Of a stretch of DNA of 64,000 bases, positions 38,901-46,328 are shown in pieces (positions within the stretch are counted from its first letter, which is position 1; each line of letters begins with the position of its first letter). This DNA is from a virus, in the IMG/VR virus record IMGVR_UViG_3300031758_000049, positions 1-64,000 of that record; one strand, written 5' to 3'. The translations under genes and the position numbers were made by a program. Under the pieces are notes generated by a model. It did not search any database and had not been told where the DNA came from. It saw only the letters and a list, made by a program, of their open reading frames with translations.

Positions 38901-41132
38901 ACCTTTCCATGTGTATCTTCTTTCACCATTTGTTTTCTTTGTTCCAAGAGCAATACCTAATACAGTTGATAATACTATACCATTATTAGAAAGTAATTTA
39001 AGCTTAGGATGTTTTTCAGAAAACTCAAATTTACCTAAAGCAGTTCCTCTAAACTCTTCATATATTTTTAATTCTTTACCTGAAAGATAAGGTTTAAAAA
39101 AGTTTGTATCTGGAGAGTGAAAAGAAAAAATATCTTTTCTAAAAGTTTGTTGAGCATTATAATCAACTTCACCACCTGCTCCAAAAAGACAAGGAGTATT
39201 TCTAGTTTTTGTAGTTGAAAGAAAAGGATCTGGTCTAACATCATTATATGGATAGTTAGGATATAATCCTAATCTAGAACCGGGATAAGTGAAATTTTCT
39301 ATTTGGTATTCGCCCATATTATTGATGATACCTTTCGCCAACACGCTGCGATTCCCCTGCCGAGTACCACGAAGAATCTCGAAACCAATAATACCACTAA
39401 TAGTATTTCCATCGTTATCTTTAGGTTGTATAATGTTTTCAAACTTTACTCCCATAATTCTAATAGCAGCCTCACCATTAAAATAAGGAGAGTTAGTATT
39501 AAAATGATTAGCACTACCATCTGAAAAAGTGTTAGATGCATCATTTATAAAATTATCTGGAAATCTATGATGTCTAATTTTTTCTCCACATAAATCATAA
39601 TCATCAATTTGAGTACCACTATAAGGAATAATTGGTACAGGTACTACTGGACAAGATGAACTAGGATTTAAAGATGACCAACAATGTGCACTTGCATTCC
39701 ACATATCAGGATTATTATCCGGATACTCTTCTGTAGATTCCCAATAACCCATATATCCACTAGCTACTTCTACTCCACCATCAGAAAGTACAGTAGGTGT
39801 AAAAGGTAATTCATGAGTAGCTGTATTTTGTACTAACCATGTAAAATTAAATCCAGCCTCATCTGGTAAAGCATCTGTATTTTGAATTGCTGTTTCATCA
39901 TAACCTAATGTAGCAAAATTTAAATGAGGTCTACCAGGAATATGATAAGAGGAAGATTTATCTCCTGTATCATAAACCCATCTAATAAAAAATGAATAAA
40001 CTTCATCTCTCATGTAACCAGTATTAGATCCACCATTTACATAATAAGAAGCAGGATATTCTACAGCTGTCCACTTAGTTACAATTTGATTAGCTAAAGG
40101 TTGATAGTTAAAATCAAATTTACTTCTTGGACCAACTCTTAACAAATAATCACTAGCATTAAATATTCCATCACTTTTTTCATAAACAATAGATCTTAAA
40201 GAAACATCTGATAAAGGAACTATTGGCCATGTATCTCTTATAGCATCTAAAGTAATTAAATTTTGTCGAGTACTATAAGTACCAACTTTTCTTGCTACTG
40301 TTTGCTGATTAATTATTGATATAAGTACAAGTTCAAATTCTTCAAAATTTACTCTATCAATAGATTCAACTATTATATCAATTGATCCCGCAATATTATC
40401 ATGTTCAAATAAAGGTTGCTGATTAGAAGGCATAAAATAATCAGTTAACTTTTGACCGTTTACTGAATAAGCTATTGAAACTATATAAGTTCCATTAAGT
40501 AAACTTCCTCCACCAGCTCCTTTTGAAACTTTTACACAAGGAGGAGTCATTAAAGAAGCTAATCTTATTTTATCACAATTTAAATCTGGAGTATCTACAC
40601 ATGTGATACAACCAATAGGATCATAACCTGAAGGTGCTGTAGCAATATTAACACCTAACTCATCGGTACAAATTTGAATATAAGGAATATCATTGATATC
40701 TAATATCCTATCTGGATTTAAAGAATCAGCCCAATATAATTTATAAGAACAATCTGAAGTATATCTTGAGACTCCTTTAATGAGATTAGCTCTATTAAAA
40801 TTTAAGCATTTATCATTAACAATTTTTCTATATTCACATGTGCTCTCTTTAAAGAATCCGATCTCCGAATCCACATCATCTGTAGAATATATTGCCCATT
40901 CATCAGCTGTAAGATGTACTACACCAATAATAGGATAAGGAGCTTTATTACAAAAAAGATTTCCTGGTTCATTACCTATCTTTCCAATATCTCCTGTTAC
41001 AGAATTTGTAATAGCATTTCTAGCATGGGTCCACGAATTAGGATCTAAGTTAGAACTTGCAGTATCCTCATTTAAACTTTTATTAAGTTGTTTAGGATCT
41101 TGAGACGAGGTATTTTGATAGTTATTTGCCAT
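35979..41132 (-). CDS. Tail muzzle-type protein (large crAss-like tail tip component)
   Basis: 1717 residues starting MANNYQNTSSQDPKQLNKSL. The early blocks PNSWTHARNAITNSVTGD, IGNEPGNLFC and LYWADSLNPDR are typical of the large tail protein conserved in crAss-like phages, shown structurally to form the muzzle at the distal end of the podovirus tail. The protein is beta-rich, with frequent Tyr, Asn and Pro, and has no catalytic motif that I recognise. A Gly/Ala-rich helical segment lies near residues 750-850. It overlaps the upstream ring-type gene and the downstream cargo gene by one base each (TAATG), so the three may be translated in sequence. Identification rests on size, position and remembered sequence blocks. 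Confidence 0.85.
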   Translation of the reverse strand: MANNYQNTSSQDPKQLNKSLNEDTASSNLDPNSWTHARNAITNSVTGDIGKIGNEPGNLFCNKAPYPIIGVVHLTADEWAIYSTDDVDSEIGFFKESTCEYRKIVNDKCLNFNRANLIKGVSRYTSDCSYKLYWADSLNPDRILDINDIPYIQICTDELGVNIATAPSGYDPIGCITCVDTPDLNCDKIRLASLMTPPCVKVSKGAGGGSLLNGTYIVSIAYSVNGQKLTDYFMPSNQQPLFEHDNIAGSIDIIVESIDRVNFEEFELVLISIINQQTVARKVGTYSTRQNLITLDAIRDTWPIVPLSDVSLRSIVYEKSDGIFNASDYLLRVGPRSKFDFNYQPLANQIVTKWTAVEYPASYYVNGGSNTGYMRDEVYSFFIRWVYDTGDKSSSYHIPGRPHLNFATLGYDETAIQNTDALPDEAGFNFTWLVQNTATHELPFTPTVLSDGGVEVASGYMGYWESTEEYPDNNPDMWNASAHCWSSLNPSSSCPVVPVPIIPYSGTQIDDYDLCGEKIRHHRFPDNFINDASNTFSDGSANHFNTNSPYFNGEAAIRIMGVKFENIIQPKDNDGNTISGIIGFEILRGTRQGNRSVLAKGIINNMGEYQIENFTYPGSRLGLYPNYPYNDVRPDPFLSTTKTRNTPCLFGAGGEVDYNAQQTFRKDIFSFHSPDTNFFKPYLSGKELKIYEEFRGTALGKFEFSEKHPKLKLLSNNGIVLSTVLGIALGTKKTNGERRYTWKGGNIPGVVTGGVEVATAGLSDLLQPLLVPIWTAGRTAAATYQAAVDTANSTTLGATAATFVANLIGQSSNFIFNSGVSTATIPAFANFLSDSPYREYETDFGDLDYQNGILAFAQGAFQTIYNITQSADVTLDLIRAMIRFRDYALKYNSHCLYDFAVPPPGPNSRRKQILNQQYTGPQLTDFSSDFTINNLYRTTHVSIEINGDFPFPTGDNTRQKASDVADLSDTDDITNGVDVLKDPTKSSFKTNSSCFYVGYKQRIRNQYGQIDSIIQVPVSVCPVVYDPTVVTGRLTSNQLFNGDIYIGRYTEKNTFFFFYEWLYDEPDGFEYNYLAHRMLPFPRYWLDSQKYEMSNFFTGLIDQLMAGTFNFAAALPSGLYNLDGPSCGIFTGPLGAKLRFGVAYSYFYLFNSGIRDFYVETDINIALRDWGELDTQKHYPILDVKTIFDTNIIKSGNYFKYDRSLSIASSYINYISWGNTQPRDYNAEIAENCYVYDPNQIIYSLPAQLESKRDNWLFFLVNNYKKFLSRPVSIKPINKNGVMIFFYNESPVQFLGVDQLQTDAGTKLTIGDGGLFSQPQQNIVSSDRPYEYGSCQDGLSISNTPAGIFWVSQNQGKIFKMQNGIEEITLKDLKWWFAAYLPYQLVLEFPNFELIDNPVIGIGCQSVYDNESMIVYFTKRDFVKKRDLPDGTTLTYVDKDNFLVNQFLPVKLGDPTYFEDASWTVSYDIKTESWVSWHDWHPNLFIPGKNTFISIKNTTTDPNFANGMWIHNKRCDLYCNYYGDNFPFEIEYVVNTGVTINTLRSIEYMMEVFRYGDNCYDRFHVLDFNFDDAVIYNTEQCSGLLKLNLTPKNNAPLIIQYPQITPNNIQILFSKEENKFRFNQFWDITDSRGEFPIGSPYPPISMVGTFAERLIWNTAVNGYIRTLNPNNLNYNKNELERKKFRHYSNYVFLRRNISGNRKMLFMVATNKNLYSPR

Positions 41133-42169
41133 TATACACTTCTGCTAAATGTTCGATAATCATTTCTAAATTGAGGAAAACTCTTAAACATGTCATAGTA
41201 CTTAGCATATTGAGCTCTTCTATTCATTTCCCAAACTTGTCTAAACTCTGAAAAATTAGGAGTATTAACAATAGATAATGCAGAATTTCTAGCAGCTCTA
41301 TATCTTTGCTCAATAAGCTGTAATTTATTCATAGCTCTTTCATCATCATTCATAATAAGGTTCTCAACAATTCTTTGCTTTAAACCATATTCATAATACT
41401 CATTGAGCATGTCATGATCTGGAACAAGTAAATTCCCATCATCATCTTCTAACATCCCTTGATAATTGATATATACTTTTCCGCAATCAAAACTTGTATA
41501 AAGATAATTATCTTTTATCCAAGCTTTTTCTGGAGTGTTCCAATATAAATTAGGACAATCACAATCAATAGACTGAGCATTATTTATAATTCTTATTTGA
41601 AATAATCTTTTATATGTTCTAGTTTCACCACTATTTACAATTTGAACAAGTTCATATTTTTCATTTTTGCAATTAAGAAAAACTCTAGGTTTTATACAAG
41701 GATCACCATAATATCCTGAAGGATTTGTAGTATTTAATCCTGCGCTACAAGCAGCAGGTGTAACACAACTACAACTTGAAACAACCTGTTGGCAAGTAGA
41801 ACAATTTACAGGACCATTAGTACAAGGATTAGGATTAGGATTTGTTTCTTGATAAGGAGTAATAAAAGGTCTCTCTTCAATCCATGTTCCTTGAGGTGTT
41901 CCTTGATTAACTGTAAACTCATCACAAATTAAAGCAAAGTTTAAAACATAAAAGTCATCAGGTAATTTTACTCTTCCTTTTTCTACTTCTAATATTGCTT
42001 CTTTAGTTTGAAATATCCTTAATCCTAAATCGTAATTTATTCTTTTAGCAACTTTAATTAGTTGTTGATTTAATATGAAACCTTCTAAATTGAGTGTTTC
42101 AAAATCAGATTGAACCTCTGAAATAAGTTGATCAAAGGTTTTATATTTAAGTGTATAATTATAACTCAT
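41132..42169 (-). CDS. Tail ring/hub-type protein with a cysteine-rich insertion
   Basis: 345 residues. The N-terminal part (KTFDQLISEVQSDFETLNLEG, then KLPDDFYVLNFAL) has the layout of crAss-like ring/adaptor proteins: helical start, then a KLPDDF strand block. The C-terminal half is helical (MLNEYYEYGLKQRIVENLIMNDDER). Between residues 116 and 141 an insertion has six Cys within 26 residues (CTNGPVNCSTCQ, CSCVTPAAC), unlike the rest of the protein, and further Cys appear at CDCPN. It sits between another ring-type gene and the muzzle gene and shares 1-base TAATG overlaps with both. I infer a structural ring or hub in the tail; the exact ring is not assignable. Confidence 0.7.
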   Translation of the reverse strand: MSYNYTLKYKTFDQLISEVQSDFETLNLEGFILNQQLIKVAKRINYDLGLRIFQTKEAILEVEKGRVKLPDDFYVLNFALICDEFTVNQGTPQGTWIEERPFITPYQETNPNPNPCTNGPVNCSTCQQVVSSCSCVTPAACSAGLNTTNPSGYYGDPCIKPRVFLNCKNEKYELVQIVNSGETRTYKRLFQIRIINNAQSIDCDCPNLYWNTPEKAWIKDNYLYTSFDCGKVYINYQGMLEDDDGNLLVPDHDMLNEYYEYGLKQRIVENLIMNDDERAMNKLQLIEQRYRAARNSALSIVNTPNFSEFRQVWEMNRRAQYAKYYDMFKSFPQFRNDYRTFSRSV

Positions 42170-42840
42170 TATCTAAAAATATTTTGGCTATCATCAGCCC
42201 CATCAGCAGGGATTTGACCAGCAGTTAAAAGTTCTTTTATCGCGTATTGCTCAATCTCAGAAAAAAGAAAATCTGGAATTCTAAAAAAAGTATCTTGAAT
42301 TAAAGTACAAGGTTCAGCATCTGCTTTAAGATAACTAACATCACCATCAAATAAAGCTTCAATTCTAACAGCATCCCAATCTATATTTGGAAAATAAAGA
42401 TGACCATCTATATACCAAAAATATTTACTCTTATTATATTTAAAATTTGTACTATTAGATAATGAAACATATGTACTTGGATAAGTAGAAATCATTTCTA
42501 TAGATGAATCAATAGAAGTAACATTTCTAATTAAAGGACCATAAGAACCTTCTAATGGTGGTGGTATCTTTTCCTTTGTTCGCATAATTCTACACTTAGA
42601 TTTTATACCACTACAACAAGCTTCTACCTTATCAATTTCAATAAGCTCAACACAAGGAAGAACTTCAAAGAGTGATTGATATTTCATAATTTGTTTTAAA
42701 TCATCTTGACGCTTCAATAAAGTTTTACTGTATTTCAAGATAATACTATAGATAAAACGATCAGTTAAAAAAGGATCTTCTTTAACCGCTTTGAGTACAT
42801 TGCGCACTCTAGATATACTGTCGCCTATTGTAGTTGCCAT
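42169..42840 (-). CDS. Ring/adaptor-type tail protein
   Basis: 223 residues. The N-terminus (GDSISRVRNVLKAVKEDPFLTDRFIYSIILKYSKTLLKRQDDL) is helical, followed by a beta region with Cys pairs (CVELIEIDKVEACCSGIKSKC) and a conserved-looking YFWYIDGHLYFPNIDWDAVR block. The C-terminus (SEIEQYAIKELLTAGQIPADGADDSQNI) again is helical. This mixed fold and the location just before the second ring-type gene and the muzzle gene match connector/ring proteins below the portal in crAss-like phages. It overlaps its downstream neighbour by one base. The precise ring identity is uncertain. Confidence 0.65.
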   Translation of the reverse strand: MATTIGDSISRVRNVLKAVKEDPFLTDRFIYSIILKYSKTLLKRQDDLKQIMKYQSLFEVLPCVELIEIDKVEACCSGIKSKCRIMRTKEKIPPPLEGSYGPLIRNVTSIDSSIEMISTYPSTYVSLSNSTNFKYNKSKYFWYIDGHLYFPNIDWDAVRIEALFDGDVSYLKADAEPCTLIQDTFFRIPDFLFSEIEQYAIKELLTAGQIPADGADDSQNIFR

Positions 42841-42841
42841 A

Positions 42842-43423
42842 TTAATCTAAATCAAATTCATTATAATTTTTTGAATATTCCATCTTTTTAGAAACTTTAA
42901 ACTTTCTACTTTGATGCTTAAAGAAAGAAGATACTTTTGCAAAATTATCTACAACAATATAGTTAGGCCATTCCTCTCTATAAACTTCAGAAAGTTTTAA
43001 TTTAAATTTTCTTGAAGCTTTAAAAGTCCACAACTTTCGATGAGTGTAATGATACTTACTTGCAAAATTGGTATAAAATATTTTAGCAAGATAACCATCA
43101 GAAGCTAAATTCCTATTTACTACACATTGACCAAGCTCTGTAGATTTTTTAAAATCAATATTTAATTTATTAGGACTCTTACATGATCCAACAAAAACAT
43201 AACCTAAACCTTCTGGAAATTCAACACCATCTCTGTTTTCAATTACTCCCATCCAAAGTTTTTCATTAAAATTATCTATTATAGCAGTAAACTCTACACG
43301 TGTAAGATTAGAATATTCAGGATATTTTTTTATAAAATTATCAAAAAACTTTTCAGTTAAAAACTTGTGACGACTAGCTCTAAATCGTGGACCCTTTTTA
43401 TTTGGTGGATTGAAGATTCTCAT
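42842..43423 (-). CDS. Conserved basic protein, unknown function
   Basis: 193 residues with many Lys and Arg plus aromatic residues. Blocks such as RASRHKFLTEKFFDNFIKKYP, ENRDGVEFPEGLGYVFVGSC and FASKYHYTHRKLWTFKASRKF look strongly conserved and crAss-like, but I cannot name a family. The first gene after an intrinsic terminator, it opens the operon that runs through ring, muzzle and cargo genes; the following gene begins one base after its stop. Its charge would suit nucleic-acid binding or virion assembly, which is speculation. It has no signal peptide or membrane segment. Confidence 0.7.
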   Translation of the reverse strand: MRIFNPPNKKGPRFRASRHKFLTEKFFDNFIKKYPEYSNLTRVEFTAIIDNFNEKLWMGVIENRDGVEFPEGLGYVFVGSCKSPNKLNIDFKKSTELGQCVVNRNLASDGYLAKIFYTNFASKYHYTHRKLWTFKASRKFKLKLSEVYREEWPNYIVVDNFAKVSSFFKHQSRKFKVSKKMEYSKNYNEFDLD

Positions 43424-43479
43424 AACTATAGAAATATAAGAAAAATTTTTGAAAGTTTAAAGATAAAGATTTAAAGTTT
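43424..43479 (-). promoter_or_regulatory. AT-rich leader with a weak promoter-like element
   Basis: Between the terminator and the start codon at 43423 the minus strand is almost pure A/T, with TATATTTC close to the Bacteroidota -7 consensus TAnnTTTG. Transcription of the ring-muzzle-cargo block needs a start here if the upstream terminator is efficient. No -33 element is evident. Confidence 0.25.
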
Positions 43480-43515
43480 ATAAAACACAAAAGGCTCAGG
43501 AAATCCCGAGCCCCT
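43480..43515 (-). terminator. Intrinsic terminator after the fibre gene cluster
   Basis: On the minus strand GGCTCGGG, loop ATTT, CCTGAGCC (43493-43512) forms a GC-rich 8-bp stem with one mismatch, followed by TTTTGTGTTTT. It lies 43 bases past the stop of the last cysteine-rich fibre gene, so it ends that transcript. Confidence 0.85.
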
Positions 43516-43554
43516 TGCTGTCAGCCACAGTAAACCAACTTAACCATGACATTT

Positions 43555-44241
43555 TTATGCGCAAGGTGATACAATCGCAGTAATAGTTACTAATGGATCA
43601 CTTACTTGAACAGTGCCTGTGGAAGCACAAATGGTATTTGGAGGACCTGGTACAATATTAATAGGTCCTACTAATGCACCAGTACAATCAAAATATTGAT
43701 AAGTTTGAGCATCAGTATCAGTGTTATCTATTTCATAAGTAGTACAATCACATAGACAACTATCTGTTCCACCTGTTATAGTAAACTCTGCATTTATAGG
43801 AGAAGTTGCTGCATCTACACATACTTGAATAGAATCACCTAATGCAACTGCTGGTATATTGACAACAGTAGATGTACAATCTGTAATTACAAAAGGAGCA
43901 CAAGGTCCTCCTGGTGCAACTGGATTATCACATAAAAAATTATAATTTAAACATTGATAATTTGTAGGTGCAACAATTGCTACCCAAGATACTCTTCCAG
44001 CAAGTGAACTTGCTTCTTCACAACAAGGTTGTACATATCCATAATAAATATCTGGTGTACAATCTTCAGGATTAACTACAAGTAAAATAGTTTCAGAACA
44101 AGCAACACCAATACCTAGTGTACAGTTTACAATTACAGTAGTAAATGGACCTAGAGGATTATTTTTTGAATAAACAACTCTATGACATCCATCAGCATAT
44201 TGAGATGTAAAATTAATTGTGAGTATAGCATTAGCAGACAT
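43555..44241 (-). CDS. Cysteine-rich fibre/adhesin-type protein
   Basis: 228 residues with about 20 Cys, spread as pairs (PCCEEAS, CLCDCTTY). It is beta-rich with many Thr, Val and Pro and has no obvious signal peptide. The C-terminal 65 residues (CDCTTYEIDN, YQYFDCTG, then TICASTGTV) follow a pattern also present twice near the C-terminus of the 796-residue fibre protein: C-x-C-x-Y, then Y-x-D/N-C, then a C about 20 residues later. This suggests a shared small domain. It is the last gene of a four-gene fibre cluster and is followed by a terminator. I infer a virion surface protein; attachment site and ligand are unknown. Confidence 0.7.
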   Translation of the reverse strand: MSANAILTINFTSQYADGCHRVVYSKNNPLGPFTTVIVNCTLGIGVACSETILLVVNPEDCTPDIYYGYVQPCCEEASSLAGRVSWVAIVAPTNYQCLNYNFLCDNPVAPGGPCAPFVITDCTSTVVNIPAVALGDSIQVCVDAATSPINAEFTITGGTDSCLCDCTTYEIDNTDTDAQTYQYFDCTGALVGPINIVPGPPNTICASTGTVQVSDPLVTITAIVSPCA

Positions 44242-44245
44242 AATA

Positions 44246-44794
44246 TTAGTTTAATGTTGTTATAATTAATGAAACTGATCTACAACTTTCTTTACCAGAA
44301 ATGGTATATGTTACATATACATAGTAAGGAGTATTAGGAGTAAGACCTGTAATAGTATATGTAGGTGATGTATTAGCAGTAATTGGTCCAGAGTTACTCC
44401 AGCTCATTCCAGCTACAGTAGTATAGTATACAGTATATGAACTAACTAAAGGAACAGGTGTCCATACTACATTAATTGTAGAGCTAGTTACAGCTGTTGA
44501 TTTTAATCCATAGATATACGGAAGATCAAAATCACAAGAGCCATATATTGTTGCAACTAATTTTTGTAGGGTATCACAAAGTCTTTCTCCTTGAAGAACA
44601 GAAAAAGTTAAATCATCTGCATCTGTTATATATACATAAGAATCATTATTATGAATAATACAACAATCACTAAAAGTCTCAGCACAAGGTTCTGGATTAG
44701 GACAAGGTGGTAGACAATTTAAATTAGTTGTTAAAGCTACATCTTCACATCCACAAAGACTAGTTACACATTTACATTTTACACAATTGCTCAT
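44246..44794 (-). CDS. Cysteine-rich fibre protein with a fibronectin type III-like domain
   Basis: 182 residues. The first 50 residues are Cys-rich (CVKCKCVTSLCGCED, CLPPCPNPEPC, DCC). Residues about 55-90 hold a short TFSVLQGERLCDTLQKLVATIYG segment that resembles a passage in the neighbouring 491-residue protein (GDSISDVTFKLATELCEVL). The C-terminal 90 residues show fibronectin type III features: VSSYTVYYTTVAG, YTITGLTPNTPYYVYVTYT. Such domains are common in phage surface proteins and may bind carbohydrates. It lies 4 bases before the next fibre gene. Role as a fibre or attachment protein is inferred. Confidence 0.75.
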   Translation of the reverse strand: MSNCVKCKCVTSLCGCEDVALTTNLNCLPPCPNPEPCAETFSDCCIIHNNDSYVYITDADDLTFSVLQGERLCDTLQKLVATIYGSCDFDLPYIYGLKSTAVTSSTINVVWTPVPLVSSYTVYYTTVAGMSWSNSGPITANTSPTYTITGLTPNTPYYVYVTYTISGKESCRSVSLIITTLN

Positions 44795-44805
44795 AATTTT
44801 TTATT

Positions 44806-46281
44806 TTATATAAATCCTATTGAACCACTAACAGCTGTTGGAGGAGTACAAGGAGCTAATGGAGTTGCTAATAATACCCATGGACAATCATATGTACTAG
44901 TTCCAGTAGTAACTGTTACTAAAACTCTATAACTTGTACCAGAAGTTAAACCAGTAAAAGATCCAGTAATTGCTGTAGGGCCTACAAGGAATATTGAATT
45001 ATTTTGTAATAAAGTTATTCCAGCAGCATCATATAACTTAACATCATATGTAGCAGATCCAGTAGGTACTGTACCAGTATAATTAATTTCTGTATAAGTT
45101 GGAGTATAAATAATAGTAGGACAATTAGTACTATTTAAAATATGATTTAAATAATATTGACAAGTTTGACCTAATGATACATTAGTTAAACATAAAGTTG
45201 CAGTAATAGTAAGATTATCTAATATATTAAGACCAGTTGTATCATAAGATAATCCACCTGGAGTATTCAAATTACCAATAACATTTCCTGTTCTAACTAT
45301 AAAATTACCACTCTGATCAGAAATAGTAAAAGTTGTAACACCTGGAGCACACTCTAAAAATCCTAATGGTATAACACCATTAAAAGTAATATGTAAAGTT
45401 GTAGCACTTAAATAAGAAGACATTGTAACTTGAATATCTTGACATCCTTCATTACAACAAGTAAGTTTAATATTAGTTACAGCAGCTCTTAAATCACATA
45501 TAGTTAACCAAAGATTAGTTATAGATTGAGATAAATTAGAAACTGTATTGTTCCACCCAAGAATAGTTCCCATTACTCCAGGACCACTTAATTGAGGTTG
45601 ATTATTAAGGTCTGGACATTGAGCTGAAATAGCAGTTAATATTTGACTTGGATTTCCTGTAGCTCCTTGTAAATTACAAAAAGCTGTTTCAAGAGCTTGA
45701 AGAATAATTTCAATTGAAATAGGAGTTGTACTAGTAATAACACAAGCAGGAACAAAAGATGGAAGTACAAGTACAGGATCAGGTTCATTTTCTAAAGCTG
45801 TGATTCTAATTCCGTAATTTTGTAAAGTTTGATTAATAATCGTTATTTGATTAAGTAATCCACAAATCTTATTTCCTATTGCTTGAATATAATCTACAAG
45901 TTGCATCGTAGTAACAGTATCCCCAGTTCCATTAGTATAATAAAAACATGGAGCAATTGGAACTATACAATCTGGACAATTTATTGGACTTCTTGTTGGT
46001 GATGTAGTATTTTCAAGAGCACATACTTTAGTTATGATAAGTTGAAGAAGAGCATGAAAATCTGCTGGTCCACAATTATTAGGATCAAAACAATCTAAAT
46101 CAAGAGTAGAAATATCAAGTTGACGTAATACTTCACAAAGTTCAGTTGCAAGTTTAAAAGTAACATCACTTATAGAGTCTCCTTTACACAATTTAATACA
46201 AGGAATATCCGGACCTTGCCAGATTACACAATTTGATGATATTGGATTGCAGCCTTGGTTGTCAATATTTAGAGGTTTCAT
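44806..46281 (-). CDS. Fibre protein, cysteine-rich, with C-terminal FN3-like domain
   Basis: 491 residues. The N-terminal block (SSNCVIWQGPDIPCIKLCKGDSISDV) is a pattern known from crAss-like and related Bacteroidota phage fibre proteins and may anchor the fibre to the virion. The middle has heptad-like helices (LLNQITIINQTLQNYGIRITALENE; VSNLSQSITNLWLTICDLRAAVTNI), suggesting a trimeric coiled coil. The C-terminal 200 residues are beta-rich, ending in a fibronectin type III-like unit (TYTEINYTGTVPTGSATYDVKLYD, GLTSGTSYRVLVTV). More than 25 Cys occur. It could be a head fibre or tail fibre; position does not decide this. Confidence 0.75.
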   Translation of the reverse strand: MKPLNIDNQGCNPISSNCVIWQGPDIPCIKLCKGDSISDVTFKLATELCEVLRQLDISTLDLDCFDPNNCGPADFHALLQLIITKVCALENTTSPTRSPINCPDCIVPIAPCFYYTNGTGDTVTTMQLVDYIQAIGNKICGLLNQITIINQTLQNYGIRITALENEPDPVLVLPSFVPACVITSTTPISIEIILQALETAFCNLQGATGNPSQILTAISAQCPDLNNQPQLSGPGVMGTILGWNNTVSNLSQSITNLWLTICDLRAAVTNIKLTCCNEGCQDIQVTMSSYLSATTLHITFNGVIPLGFLECAPGVTTFTISDQSGNFIVRTGNVIGNLNTPGGLSYDTTGLNILDNLTITATLCLTNVSLGQTCQYYLNHILNSTNCPTIIYTPTYTEINYTGTVPTGSATYDVKLYDAAGITLLQNNSIFLVGPTAITGSFTGLTSGTSYRVLVTVTTGTSTYDCPWVLLATPLAPCTPPTAVSGSIGFI

Positions 46282-46328
46282 CTTAATTTCTTTATATTAA
46301 TATACAAAATATTTTAATCATTAACAAT

